Shown: positions 1 to 7,300, numbered from the stretch's first letter. The stretch: 16,181 nt of DNA from Bacillota bacterium (GCA_023459675.1 JAEWTC010000113.1:1-16181), one strand, 5' to 3'. Notes: generated by a model not told the origin, from the letters alone. Numbers and translations: made by a program.

Positions 1-10
1 AGGTTATACG

Positions 11-640
11 ATGATGGAATTTACAGTCTTTCAAAAAGAAATCGAGCTCCAGTCACGCGGTTGGATTCCCACCTTTCACGACGTCACCAAAGAGGTGATC
101 GGCATCGTCAAGGCTTCCGGGGTGAAGAACGGCACCGTCTGCATCGCCTCCCACCACACCACCTGCTCGGTGATGATCCAGGAATGCTCCCATGATCAGG
201 ACACCTTTGACCTGGAATACCTCCAGCACGATTTGCTGGATATCATGCGGCGGATGATCCCCGATTTTGCCGAAGAACACCAGTACCGCCACCCCGGCCC
301 GATTCACGCCCAGTTCGGCCGCTTTGTGGGCGAACCCGGCAATTACACGAGCATGAATACCGACGCGCACCTTCGCAGCGTTTTCTTCGGCCGCAGCGAA
401 ACGGCGACCGTGAAGGACGGCGAGCTGGACGGCGGGGAGTTCGCCCACGTCTATTTCGTGGACTGGGATCACGTCCGTGCCCGCCGCCGGCAGATCAACG
501 TAACCGTGATGGGAACCGCGGAGGCGGTGGGGGACCGCAAGTGGAACGGCGGCGAAGTGATCGACACCCTGCGCAAGTTTACAGAGGAAGAAACCGCCTA
601 TCAGCCGCAGTTTGATCTGCAGCTTAAGGAGCGCAAGTAA
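11..640 (+). CDS. YjbQ/UPF0047 family protein (209 aa)
   Basis: Seen: residues 48-58 (HHTTCSVMIQE) match the HTT...E signature of the YjbQ family. The second signature follows at about 120-160: a conserved His in AHLRS (120), then GRSETATVKDG, then an acidic/basic FVDWDHVRARRR stretch, ending in a V-V-G strand. The protein is longer than a usual YjbQ (about 130-140 aa) because of an insert at about 60-115 and a tail after 170. Family knowledge: YjbQ proteins are small cytoplasmic proteins for which weak thiamine-phosphate-synthase activity has been reported; their physiological role is unsettled. Start: ATG at 11, with a second ATG at 14; the window opens inside the likely ribosome site (AGG at 1-3), so an upstream part of the operon may be missing. 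Neighbour: the SIS gene starts 4 bp after the stop, so the two are probably co-transcribed. Family assignment is good; function is unknown. Confidence 0.82.
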   Translation: MMEFTVFQKEIELQSRGWIPTFHDVTKEVIGIVKASGVKNGTVCIASHHTTCSVMIQECSHDQDTFDLEYLQHDLLDIMRRMIPDFAEEHQYRHPGPIHAQFGRFVGEPGNYTSMNTDAHLRSVFFGRSETATVKDGELDGGEFAHVYFVDWDHVRARRRQINVTVMGTAEAVGDRKWNGGEVIDTLRKFTEEETAYQPQFDLQLKERK

Positions 641-644
641 CAAC

Positions 645-1268
645 GTGAAACCCGCAATCCTGCAAAACGCCTGGAACGCCGCGCGGCAGGCGTACGAAAT
701 TGAATCCGGCGCCATCGCCGCCGCGCTGCCGGCAGTCCCTGAGGACGGGTTTTTGCGGGCGGTGGCGGCGCTTGCCAAAACCCAGCGCATCGGGGCCTCC
801 GGCTGCGGCCATTCCGGCATCGCGTGCATGCATTTTGCGCACCTGATGTGCTGTATCGAGCGTCCCGCGCGCTTCCTTTCGCCTTCGGAGGCCGTGCACG
901 GCGCTACGGGCTATCTGCAGCGGGGCGACGTGATGCTGCTGGCCTCGCGCGGAGGAAAAACGGCGGAGCTGCTGCCCATCCTTTCCATCTGCCGCCAAAA
1001 GGGCGTGTTTGTGATTGCCGTTACGGAAAACCTGTCCTCGCCGCTTGCCGCAGGGGCGGACGTCGTGCTTCCCCTGACGGTCACCCGCGAAACGGACCGC
1101 GACAACTGCCAGGGAACCACGAGCTTCGTCGTGCTTTGCGCGCTGTTTGACGCGCTGCAGGCCGCGCTGATCGAGGCGACGGATTACCGCAGCGAGCAGT
1201 TCGCGCTGATCCATCCCGGCGGCGCGGTCGGCGAGCGGCTGCACGCCGGGCGCTCCCGGGACAAGTAG
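645..1268 (+). CDS. SIS-domain sugar-phosphate isomerase, arabinose-5-phosphate isomerase-like, without CBS domains (207 aa)
   Basis: Seen: a single SIS fold. SGCGHSGIA (52-60) is the phosphate-binding loop, LSPSEAVHGATG (78-89) corresponds to the KdsD HPAEALHGD segment, GDVMLLASRGGKTAELL (94-110) is the second sugar-phosphate loop, and HPGGAVGERL (190-199) is the KdsD C-terminal signature. His85 and His190 align with the two conserved histidines of KdsD. Family: KdsD/GutQ enzymes interconvert ribulose-5-phosphate and arabinose-5-phosphate in the cytoplasm; single-domain versions without the C-terminal CBS pair are known. Start: GTG at 645 is chosen, with AAGGAG at 626-631; an in-frame TTG at 612 would overlap the upstream gene. 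Context: it sits next to a gene set that may release D-arabinose, so D-arabinose-5-phosphate to ribulose-5-phosphate is an attractive role, but this is inference. Another ketose/aldose-phosphate isomerase specificity is possible. Confidence 0.78.
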   Translation: MKPAILQNAWNAARQAYEIESGAIAAALPAVPEDGFLRAVAALAKTQRIGASGCGHSGIACMHFAHLMCCIERPARFLSPSEAVHGATGYLQRGDVMLLASRGGKTAELLPILSICRQKGVFVIAVTENLSSPLAAGADVVLPLTVTRETDRDNCQGTTSFVVLCALFDALQAALIEATDYRSEQFALIHPGGAVGERLHAGRSRDK

Positions 1269-1336
1269 GCGCCGCCCCGTACAAACGCGTTCCCGCTTCC
1301 TTCCGGCAGGGATCCCCGCACCGGCGGGCTATTGCG

Positions 1337-1700
1337 GTATGCCGGGAACCGCCGGGAAACGCTGAAGCTCCGGGAACCGCCGGGATACGCTGAGGCTCCG
1401 GGAACCGCCGGGACACGGTGAACCGCCGGGGTACGGCGGAGATTGCGAAACGGCGGGAATAAGGGAATATACCGGAAACAGTATGATACGGCGGTAAACA
1501 CTAGGAAATGCCGGGAAACACTGAGATAATGTGAACCGCCGGGATACGGCGGAGATTGCGAAACGGCAGATATGGCGGGATATCCCGGGAGGCTCCGGGA
1601 ACCGCCGGGATACGGTGAACCGCCGGCATACGGCTGGACATAGCACAAAGCCGGAATATAATGGAAACGCCGGGCTATCGTGGAATACGCCGGGAAACGG
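1337..1700. repeat. Degenerate GC-rich interspersed repeat (core AACCGCCGGGAWACGG)
   Basis: The gene-free stretch 1269-1818 is filled with imperfect copies of a core close to AACCGCCGGGAWACGGTG, spaced about 18-30 nt apart. The best pair of longer copies is 1419-1455 and 1532-1568: about 36 nt with one or two differences, 113 bp apart. The phrase CTCCGGGAACCGCCGGGA occurs near 1369, 1397 and 1594. Reading frames through it give low-complexity P/G/S/R peptides on both strands, so I do not call a gene. No terminator with a T-run is seen. Function unknown. Confidence 0.7.
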
Positions 1701-1818
1701 TGCGGTAAGGCGGGCGCTGCTTCGCGGTGGGACGGTATTCTCCGGTTACGCATAACCTCCGAAGGCGGGCGGACAAACCCTGATTGCGCGTGATCAAACG
1801 AAAACGGAAGGTGATCGT

Positions 1819-2886
1819 ATGGCTACGATGGAAGACGCATCGGTATTGCGGGGATTTGAAACCCGCTCCATTTGCCCCGAGAACAGAACCGGGGGCAAGG
1901 GCATGGGCGGGCGGACGCCTCTGGAGGAGGGCACCGCAAGGTCCGCGGCCAGAGAACTTGGCACGGGCTGGAAGGTGAACCCGTATCTGCACATCGCCCC
2001 CGGAGAAACGCTGGAGCTTGCGGCCATGCAGGGGCCGGGCGCCATCACCCACATCTGGCTTACGCCCACGGGCATGTGGCGCGGGCAGATCCTCCGTTTT
2101 TATTGGGACGACAGCCCGGTTCCCTCCGTGGAATGCCCGCTGGGAGATTTCTTCGCCTGCGGCTGGGGCCGGTATGCGCGCGTCAACTCTCTGGCGGTGT
2201 GCGTCAATCCCGGCAGCGCCTTCAACTGCTACTGGTCCATGCCCTTCCGCAAAAACTGCCGTGTCACGCTGGAAAACCGCAACAGCGAGCCGGTGTCCGT
2301 TTATTACCAGATCACCTACACCCTGCGCCCGGTGCGGGAGACGGAAGGGTATTTCCACGCCCGGTTCCGGCGCGTCAACCCCCTGCCGTACAAAACGGAG
2401 TATACGATTCTGGACGGCGTGACCGGCAAGGGGCAGTACGTGGGCACCTACATGGCCTGGGGCAACAACAACTGCGGCTGGTGGGGCGAGGGCGAGATCA
2501 AGTTTTTCCTGGACGGGGACAAGGAATACCCCACGATCTGCGGCACGGGGACGGAGGATTACTTTTGCGGCTCCTACAATTTTGAAAACCAGGCAACGCA
2601 CGAGTACGAGGAGTTCTCCACCGCCTACAGCGGCCTGCCCCAGGTGATCCGCCCCGACCGGCTGTATAGCTCCCAGATGCGGTTTGGCATGTACCGCTGG
2701 CACATTGCCGATCCCATCTATTTTTTAAAGGACGTCCGGGTGACCATGCAGGCCCTGGGCTGGCGCAGCGGAGGCCGCTATCTGCCCCTTCAGGACGATA
2801 TCGCCTCCGTGGCGTTCTGGTATCAGGATACGGTCGGCACGCCGTTCCCGCCGCTGCCCGACCATGACTTGCTGGAGATTATCTGA
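1819..2886 (+). CDS. GH172 (DUF2961) glycoside hydrolase, copy 1; candidate exo-alpha-D-arabinofuranosidase (355 aa)
   Basis: Seen: full-length DUF2961/GH172 architecture with GPGAITHIWLTP (72-83), a WSMPFRKNC segment (139-147), GWWGEGEIKFFLDGD (220-234) and GTGTEDYFCGSY (242-253). The invariant acids in GEGE (Glu224/Glu226) and TEDY (Glu246) are the candidate catalytic pair, by position relative to the characterised Bifidobacterium enzyme. No signal peptide, so cytoplasmic. Family: GH172 enzymes cleave alpha-D-fructofuranosides or alpha-D-arabinofuranosides with retention and form trimer-based oligomers. Start: ATG at 1819 with GGAAGGTGA at 1806-1814. A second copy (14050-15117) is about 85% identical by hand count (53 differences in 355) with no indels. 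This copy stands alone between two repeat-filled intergenic regions; I could not find a convincing promoter. D-arabinofuranosidase is favoured over fructofuranosidase because GH183 and GH116 are nearby. Confidence 0.88.
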   Translation: MATMEDASVLRGFETRSICPENRTGGKGMGGRTPLEEGTARSAARELGTGWKVNPYLHIAPGETLELAAMQGPGAITHIWLTPTGMWRGQILRFYWDDSPVPSVECPLGDFFACGWGRYARVNSLAVCVNPGSAFNCYWSMPFRKNCRVTLENRNSEPVSVYYQITYTLRPVRETEGYFHARFRRVNPLPYKTEYTILDGVTGKGQYVGTYMAWGNNNCGWWGEGEIKFFLDGDKEYPTICGTGTEDYFCGSYNFENQATHEYEEFSTAYSGLPQVIRPDRLYSSQMRFGMYRWHIADPIYFLKDVRVTMQALGWRSGGRYLPLQDDIASVAFWYQDTVGTPFPPLPDHDLLEII

Positions 2887-2966
2887 GGACAAACGAGCGA
2901 TCATCACAGGAACGCAAACGGCGTTTCACCGCCGCCCGGCAGGATTTGCCGGAAATCAGCGGATGA

Positions 2967-3031
2967 ATGCAAACGGCGTCCGGCCGCTTCCCGGGATTTA
3001 AGTCCCCGGAATGCGCCGGACGCCTTTGCAT
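2967..3031. repeat. Long hairpin element, copy 1 (GCAAACGGCG family)
   Basis: The left arm 2967-2984 pairs with the right arm 3015-3031 over 17 bp with one bulged C. A partial inner stem (CCGGGA with TCCC/CGG) closes around TTTAAG. A homologous hairpin lies at 15376-15438, behind the second GH172 gene. There is no T-run, so it is not a textbook terminator, although it could stop or protect the GH172 transcript. The 10-mer GCAAACGGCG also occurs at 2914-2923. The rest of 2887-3327 shows no supported gene. Confidence 0.65.
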
Positions 3032-3327
3032 GGGAACCTCCGTATGGCGTTTCCAAAACAACATAGCAAAACCGCAGGGCCGATGCATGCCATGCGTTTC
3101 CGGGTGCGGTTTCGGCAGTGGGACGTCCGCATCCGGCGCGGACGGGCACGAAACCCGCTATCGCGGATAAGCGGGTGGCCTCTATTGTGGTATCGTCATC
3201 GCTTCAGGAGGTTCATCCGTTCCGCCGCGGCTTTTCGCAAAACATGGAAACGCCTGCGGCGGACGGATTTCCCGCGCCGGTTCACGCGGAACCTTACGGG
3301 GCTTGGCAAGCGCTTGGACGCCCCGCG

Positions 3328-3554
3328 CCGCCCGGCGCAAACATACCGGGCGGCCTCCACGCCGCCCGGCGTAAATATACCAGACAGCCCTGAGCCGCCT
3401 GGCGTAAATATACCGTGCAGCCTAGTACCGCACAGCGCAAACAAATCAGGCAGCCACGTGCCGCCCGGTGTAAACACACCGGGCAGCCCCGGCGCTTCCC
3501 GGCACAAACAAGCCGGGAAGCCCTAGTACCGCCCGGCGCAAACATACCGGGCGG
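3328..3554. repeat. Seven-unit array of 26-nt palindromic hairpins (33-34 bp period)
   Basis: Units start at 3328, 3362, 3395, 3428, 3461, 3495 and 3529. Each is 26 nt: an 8-nt arm, a 10-nt A-rich loop (CGCAAACATA type) and an 8-nt arm, followed by 7-8 nt of linker. Units 1 and 7 are identical with perfect arms CCGCCCGG/CCGGGCGG. Unit 6 has arms CTTCCCGG/CCGGGAAG, that is, changes in both arms that keep the pairing. Unit 5 has one mismatch; units 2-4 are decayed. A truncated eighth unit may start at 3563. The array lies about 30 bp past the stop of the minus-strand GH116 gene and between convergent genes. Function unknown; mRNA 3' protection, transcription stop or a genome-wide repeat family are options. 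Confidence 0.85.
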
Positions 3555-3584
3555 CCTCCACGCCGCGGGCAGGGGGATTGCGGC

Positions 3585-5930
3585 CTATAAAAGCCGTTCC
3601 ACCCATTGCTTCTTTGCGCCGTCCGCTGCCTGGGTTTGATGCAGCATGCCGAAATGCCGGCCGTCGCTGTAAAAGCAATGGAAATCCGCGCCGTTGATCT
3701 GCGGATCGAAGGCGACGGTTCCTTGCGGGGTGACTTGCAGGCCGCACAGCGCCACCAGTACACCGTACCCGGCCAGGCTTCTGGCGTAGTGATACCCGCA
3801 TTCCATTTCACTGAACGGGTTGCGGCGGATTCCGTCGTACCGGGCGCGAACGGCGTCGACAATCGAAAGCCCCTCGCCGGTGAAACCCTGCTGAATCAAC
3901 AGCGTTGCCACCTGATACTCAATCCCGGTCCATGTTTCATCGGAGTACACGAAGGGGAACCGGGGTTTGCCGCCCCTGGGCCAGGTGCACAGCGAAAGCC
4001 CCGGTTCGTCCTCCGCGACGTACAACCGCTGCAGGCAGGCCGGCTGCCTGTTTGGATGGAGAAAGTTGTTCGCATAAACGGCTTTGGCGGCGCTTTGCAG
4101 GTGTTCCTTGGGCAGCAGGTCCCCCAGGCCGTATAAACCGGCCAGGGTCTGGCCGAAAAGCTGGTCGGACAGGCACCCGGCGCCAAACTGGTAGGGAAGC
4201 GCGTCGATCTCCCGAAGCGCTTGCTCATAATACGAGCCGTTGAAGCAAGCCTTGTCCAGCGCCGTTTTCGAAACGGTGAATTTCTCCTGCGCGCGCTTTG
4301 CGGCGTCGTCGTCGCCCATCGCCCCGGCCATTCGCTCCACCGCCCGCAGCGCGGCCAGATACAGCACGCCCGAGAGGGGGTTCACTCCCTGAAATTCAAT
4401 GTCGTACGTATTGTGCTGCAGCGCTTCCAGCAGGGAGTCCCCATCCGCGTCCCAGGTTTTTTCCGCATACGAAAGGCACTTCAATACCTGGGGATAGACG
4501 GCTTCCAGATACGCCTTGTCGCCGGACAACAGGTATTCGCGCCATGCCCGCACGATCGTGCCCAGCTGCCCGTCCGCCGCGGCGTGCATGGCGAAGGCGG
4601 GAAGGCCGAAACGCTTCTGGCTGCGGAAATTCATCTTCCCGTCCTCTTCTACCTCCAGCAGAAATTCGTTCAGCCTGGCGGAGCGCTCCATGGCCGGAAA
4701 CAGCCAGGCCGCGCTCTGGGCGTAGTTCCATACGTGGGTGCAGGTGCCGTGGCAGCTGCCCTCCTGCTCGTGGCAGCCTTCCCAGGCAAGGAAGGTTCCC
4801 GTTTCATCGCGAAAGCAGGTGTTGCTCGTGAGCACGGTCAGATTATCGGCTACGGCGGAAATCACCGCCGCGGGCAGCGTGCTTTTGCGCAGCGCATCGG
4901 AAAACAGGCGGCTTTGCGCTTCCAGGCGGGGGAGATTTGCAAGCAGGTACTTCCCGGCGGCAAGCGCGCCTTCAAAACGCGTGGCATAGTAATTTTTCAT
5001 GGTCTGTCCGGGGTTGTCCCCCGCAAACCAGCCTTTCGGGCGGTTGGGGACGAACCAGGCGAGGATGAACCGGAACGCGGCCGTATCTCCGGGCGCGATG
5101 GTTTTGGTCAGCCCGACCGACCCTACGGGATAGCCCAGGGGGCCGATGGCGCCGCGTTTGACCGTTTCCTCCCGCGCAGGCGCAAGGCCGGAGGCGGAAA
5201 AGCGATTCCAAAAATCCGTAACGCCGTCGTACCAGCCGCCGCGGTACCAAACGGAGCAGAGCGGCGCGTTCGCCTCCGGCGTAAGAATTGCGCCGTCGGC
5301 ATACGGCAGGGCGTCCGCCTGCAGGCCGCTTCCGGTCAGCAGTACGCCGCTCAGCCCGGCTTCCCGGACCTCCCTGTTTTCGCGGCGCTCGTCGGGCAGA
5401 TAATTGTCAAAGCTGTCAAAGCCTTTGAAATTGTAGAAACTGGGCATGGAGGCGGCGATGAGCACCTCCGCCGGCACGCTGCCCGTGTTTTTCACGCGGT
5501 AGCAGAAGGACGCCGCCGGAATGCCGGAATCCTCCGCGTTCAGCGGGATGAAGGGCACAAACGCCTCCAGGTCGACCGACAGGGGAAGCACGCTTTCCTC
5601 AAAATGAACCCGCGCGAAGGGAAAGGCGACCTCCATTTGGGACGCGGCAAACCGGGGCAGCCCCATCACCTCCTGGGGATGGTACCCCCTTGCCTTGTCG
5701 AAATCCGGCGGCCGCCTAGCCTCCAGCACCCGGGCGTCGGTCCGGCTTCCCCAGGCGGTGCGGATGGCGAAAAAGGAGTACGGAAGCTTGTTGCCCTTTG
5801 CGGGGCGGTTGAAAATTTCGAACTCCGTCAGCGCGCCGGAGGCGTGCAGCGTAATGCTGCCCGTGCCGAGCCCTCCCAGGGGAAACGCGGCGAGGGGCAT
5901 GAGATTGGTATAGGTTGCGGAATCGGCCAT
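3585..5930 (-). CDS. GH116 family glycoside hydrolase; candidate exo-beta-D-arabinofuranosidase (781 aa)
   Basis: Seen: FPLGGLGTGSI (16-26) and FNRP (40-43) mark the N-terminal GH116 beta domain. The catalytic (alpha/alpha)6 domain shows WEGCHEQEG (383-391), THVWNYAQ (398-405), LFPAMERS (410-417), NTYDIEF (507-513), SDQLFGQ (588-594) and ECGYHYAR (710-717). By alignment from memory with GBA2 and TxGH116, Glu390 is the candidate nucleophile and Asp510 the acid/base. No signal peptide, so cytoplasmic. Family: beta-glucosidase/xylosidase/glucosylceramidase activities, and an exo-beta-D-arabinofuranosidase from Microbacterium that acts with GH183 and GH172. Start: ATG at 5930 chosen, with GGTG/AAGGA upstream. 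A TTG at 5999 with GGAGG 7 nt upstream would add 23 poorly conserved residues and put the operator-like site inside the gene, so it is a real alternative. The gene is divergent from the LacI-type regulator and has its own near-consensus promoter. Beta-glucosidase cannot be excluded. Confidence 0.86.
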   Translation of the reverse strand: MADSATYTNLMPLAAFPLGGLGTGSITLHASGALTEFEIFNRPAKGNKLPYSFFAIRTAWGSRTDARVLEARRPPDFDKARGYHPQEVMGLPRFAASQMEVAFPFARVHFEESVLPLSVDLEAFVPFIPLNAEDSGIPAASFCYRVKNTGSVPAEVLIAASMPSFYNFKGFDSFDNYLPDERRENREVREAGLSGVLLTGSGLQADALPYADGAILTPEANAPLCSVWYRGGWYDGVTDFWNRFSASGLAPAREETVKRGAIGPLGYPVGSVGLTKTIAPGDTAAFRFILAWFVPNRPKGWFAGDNPGQTMKNYYATRFEGALAAGKYLLANLPRLEAQSRLFSDALRKSTLPAAVISAVADNLTVLTSNTCFRDETGTFLAWEGCHEQEGSCHGTCTHVWNYAQSAAWLFPAMERSARLNEFLLEVEEDGKMNFRSQKRFGLPAFAMHAAADGQLGTIVRAWREYLLSGDKAYLEAVYPQVLKCLSYAEKTWDADGDSLLEALQHNTYDIEFQGVNPLSGVLYLAALRAVERMAGAMGDDDAAKRAQEKFTVSKTALDKACFNGSYYEQALREIDALPYQFGAGCLSDQLFGQTLAGLYGLGDLLPKEHLQSAAKAVYANNFLHPNRQPACLQRLYVAEDEPGLSLCTWPRGGKPRFPFVYSDETWTGIEYQVATLLIQQGFTGEGLSIVDAVRARYDGIRRNPFSEMECGYHYARSLAGYGVLVALCGLQVTPQGTVAFDPQINGADFHCFYSDGRHFGMLHQTQAADGAKKQWVERLL

Positions 5931-5955
5931 TGCGCTGCACCGTCCTTCCAGATCA

Positions 5956-5971
5956 TTGGTATCGATGTCAC
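5956..5971 (-). promoter_or_regulatory. LacI-type operator-like site upstream of GH116 ATG
   Basis: On the plus strand it reads TTGGTATCGATGTCAC, matching the perfect palindrome at 7392-7407 in 13 of 16 positions with the central CG kept. It lies downstream of the minus-strand promoter at 6049-6077 and 25 bp before the ATG at 5930, the same order (promoter, operator, start) as in the divergent operon. Binding by the neighbouring regulator is inferred. Confidence 0.55.
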
Positions 5972-6048
5972 GGCGAGGTCGGAAAACCCTGTGCTTCAAC
6001 GGGGATCCTCCGGCTATGAACGCGGTTTATACGGGTTCCCTGCCCATC

Positions 6049-6077
6049 ATCATAAACGGCGGTTGCTTGATTGTCAA
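6049..6077 (-). promoter_or_regulatory. Sigma-70-type promoter for GH116 gene
   Basis: Reading the minus strand: TTGACA (6077-6072), a 17-bp spacer, TATGAT (6054-6049). The -35 is perfect and the -10 has one mismatch. Transcription would start near 6042 and run into the GH116 gene. Confidence 0.72.
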
Positions 6078-6087
6078 CAGATTCTCG

Positions 6088-6116
6088 TTGCATTCGGTTC
6101 CATATAATGCTACAAT
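6088..6116 (+). promoter_or_regulatory. Sigma-70-type promoter for the LacI-type regulator
   Basis: TTGCAT (6088-6093), 17-bp spacer, TACAAT (6111-6116). It is the best-spaced pair upstream of the regulator. A second -10-like TATAAT at 6103-6108 has no good -35 at normal spacing. It overlaps none of the GH116 promoter but shares the divergent intergenic region. Confidence 0.6.
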
Positions 6117-6163
6117 ACAACTAATATAACAAAGGGTCAGGCTCTGCTCCACGGATCCCCGGT

Positions 6164-6179
6164 GTGAACTCGATGCCGC
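6164..6179 (+). promoter_or_regulatory. Weak operator-like site in the regulator leader
   Basis: GTGAACTCGATGCCGC matches the perfect operator at 7392-7407 in 12 of 16 positions, with an intact left half and central TCGATG. It lies between the regulator's promoter and its ATG, consistent with autoregulation. The match is weak and could be chance. Confidence 0.3.
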
Positions 6180-6211
6180 ATATGAACAACGTTGGGAAGG
6201 AAGGCGAAACC

Positions 6212-7222
6212 ATGGCCAGCATATACGAAATCGCGCAGGAGGTAGGCGTTTCCCCTTCCACGGTGGCCAGGGCTCTGCGGGGAACGGGGTACTGCAGCAA
6301 GGAAAACTACGATAAGATCATGGCGGTCGCCCAGCGGCTGCATTATGTGCCCTCCCATGCCGCGAAATCGCTCAAGAGCAAGCGCACCAACAAAATTCTA
6401 TTTTTAATCCCCGATATTTACAACCCGTTTTATTTCGGCATGATCAAGGGCGCCAGCGACGTGCTGGACCAGTACGGCTACTATACCATCCTGTGCCACA
6501 CCCGCGGGAGCCGGGAAATGGAAAAGAAGATGCTCAACAACCTGCGGGAGGGCTACGGCGACGGCATGATTTTCGTGTCGTTCGATTTCAACCGGGAAAA
6601 CATCGGCGAGGTCAACGCCTGCGGCCTTCCCGTGGTGCTGACGAACAATTACCAGTCCCTCAAGGGGGAAGATCATTTCGACTGTGTGTACATCGATACC
6701 TTCGAGGGCATTTACATGTCGTGCAAGCACTTCATCGGACAGGGTTTCCGCAAGATCGGCTACATAGGCGGCGATACCTCCGTGCAAACGGGCCGCGAGC
6801 GGTTCAACGGCTTCATTAAGGCCATGAACGAAGGCGGCGTGCTCATCAACCAGAAATACCTCAAGGAGGGGGACTTCTCCGAGGTCAGCGGGGTGCGGTC
6901 GATGGAGGAAATGATTGCCTCGGGCGCGGTGCCGGAGGCGCTCGTCGTGGCCAACGACCTGATGGCGATCGGCGTCCTCAAAGTGTGCCAGCACCGCGGC
7001 CTGCGCATCCCGCAGGACGTGGCGATCATCGGCATGGACAATACGGAGATGGCCACCTGCACCACGCCGGAGCTCTCCTCCATCGATATGAAGGAAGAGG
7101 ACATCGGCAAGTTTGCCGCGCAGCTTTTGATGGAGCGCATAACAAAGGGCCGAACGGAAAAGCGCACCATCCGCCTGCAGCCGGAGCTGTGTATCCGGGG
7201 CTCCAGCAGCCATTTGGAATAA
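6212..7222 (+). CDS. LacI-family transcriptional regulator (336 aa)
   Basis: Seen: N-terminal helix-turn-helix MASIYEIAQEVGVSPSTVARAL (1-22) with the TVARAL recognition helix, a hinge region at 48-58 (SHAAKSLKSKR), then a periplasmic-binding-protein-like effector domain from ILFLIPDIYNPFY (62-74) to the end, including VVANDLMAIGVL and VAIIGMDNTEMA, typical of the family. Length is normal. Start: ATG at 6212 with GGAAGGAAGG 7 nt upstream; an in-frame GTG at 6164 exists but would add 16 atypical residues before the HTH. Role: a cytoplasmic DNA-binding repressor (or activator) responding to a sugar, here probably a D-arabinan product. Likely targets are the operator-like palindromes at 7285, 7392 and 5956, whose TGN4CGN4CA form fits LacI-family sites. 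It sits between its two presumed target units, divergent from GH116 and just upstream of the operon. Confidence 0.92.
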   Translation: MASIYEIAQEVGVSPSTVARALRGTGYCSKENYDKIMAVAQRLHYVPSHAAKSLKSKRTNKILFLIPDIYNPFYFGMIKGASDVLDQYGYYTILCHTRGSREMEKKMLNNLREGYGDGMIFVSFDFNRENIGEVNACGLPVVLTNNYQSLKGEDHFDCVYIDTFEGIYMSCKHFIGQGFRKIGYIGGDTSVQTGRERFNGFIKAMNEGGVLINQKYLKEGDFSEVSGVRSMEEMIASGAVPEALVVANDLMAIGVLKVCQHRGLRIPQDVAIIGMDNTEMATCTTPELSSIDMKEEDIGKFAAQLLMERITKGRTEKRTIRLQPELCIRGSSSHLE

Positions 7223-7249
7223 AACTGCCGAAAATTTTCGAAAGTTATA

Positions 7250-7278
7250 TTGACAGGGCCGAAAGGTTCTGTTATCAT
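7250..7278 (+). promoter_or_regulatory. Sigma-70-type promoter of the DUF6259/ABC/GH183/GH172 operon
   Basis: TTGACA (7250-7255), 17-bp spacer, TATCAT (7273-7278). The predicted start is near 7285, inside the first operator-like site. It begins 27 bp after the regulator stop codon, so the operon can be transcribed separately from the regulator. Confidence 0.75.
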
Positions 7279-7284
7279 TGCGAT

Positions 7285-7300
7285 ATGACACCGATGTTAC
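7285..7300 (+). promoter_or_regulatory. LacI-type operator-like site O1 at the transcription start
   Basis: ATGACACCGATGTTAC matches the perfect palindrome at 7392-7407 in 13 of 16 positions. It covers the predicted +1 of the promoter at 7250-7278, the classic place for a repressor site. Centre-to-centre distance to the second site is 107 bp, close to ten helical turns. Confidence 0.6.

Noticed and set aside
1329..1753. Minus-strand P/G/S/R-rich small proteins
   Set aside because: They are translations of the degenerate repeat, with no ribosome site and no conserved end.
1781..1796. Operator upstream of the first GH172 gene
   Set aside because: TGATTGCGCGTGATCA is partly palindromic (12 of 16) but does not match the TGN4CGN4CA pattern of the other sites.
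3208..3221. AGGAGG as a ribosome site for a hidden gene
   Set aside because: No start codon at proper spacing opens a credible frame, and the following sequence has no coding character.
3294..3545. Repeat-peptide gene in the hairpin array
   Set aside because: Open frames with 11-residue PPGVNIP-type repeats appear on both strands because the period is near 33 bp; pairing of the arms explains the pattern better and no ribosome site supports a start.
3328..3554. CRISPR array
   Set aside because: The period is 33-34 bp with 26-nt palindromes and only 7-8 nt between them; the linkers are too short and too alike to be spacers, and no cas gene is present.
4221..6107. 628-aa open frame on the plus strand
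   Set aside because: It lies opposite the well-supported GH116 gene, has an R/G/A-rich composition and no recognisable motif.
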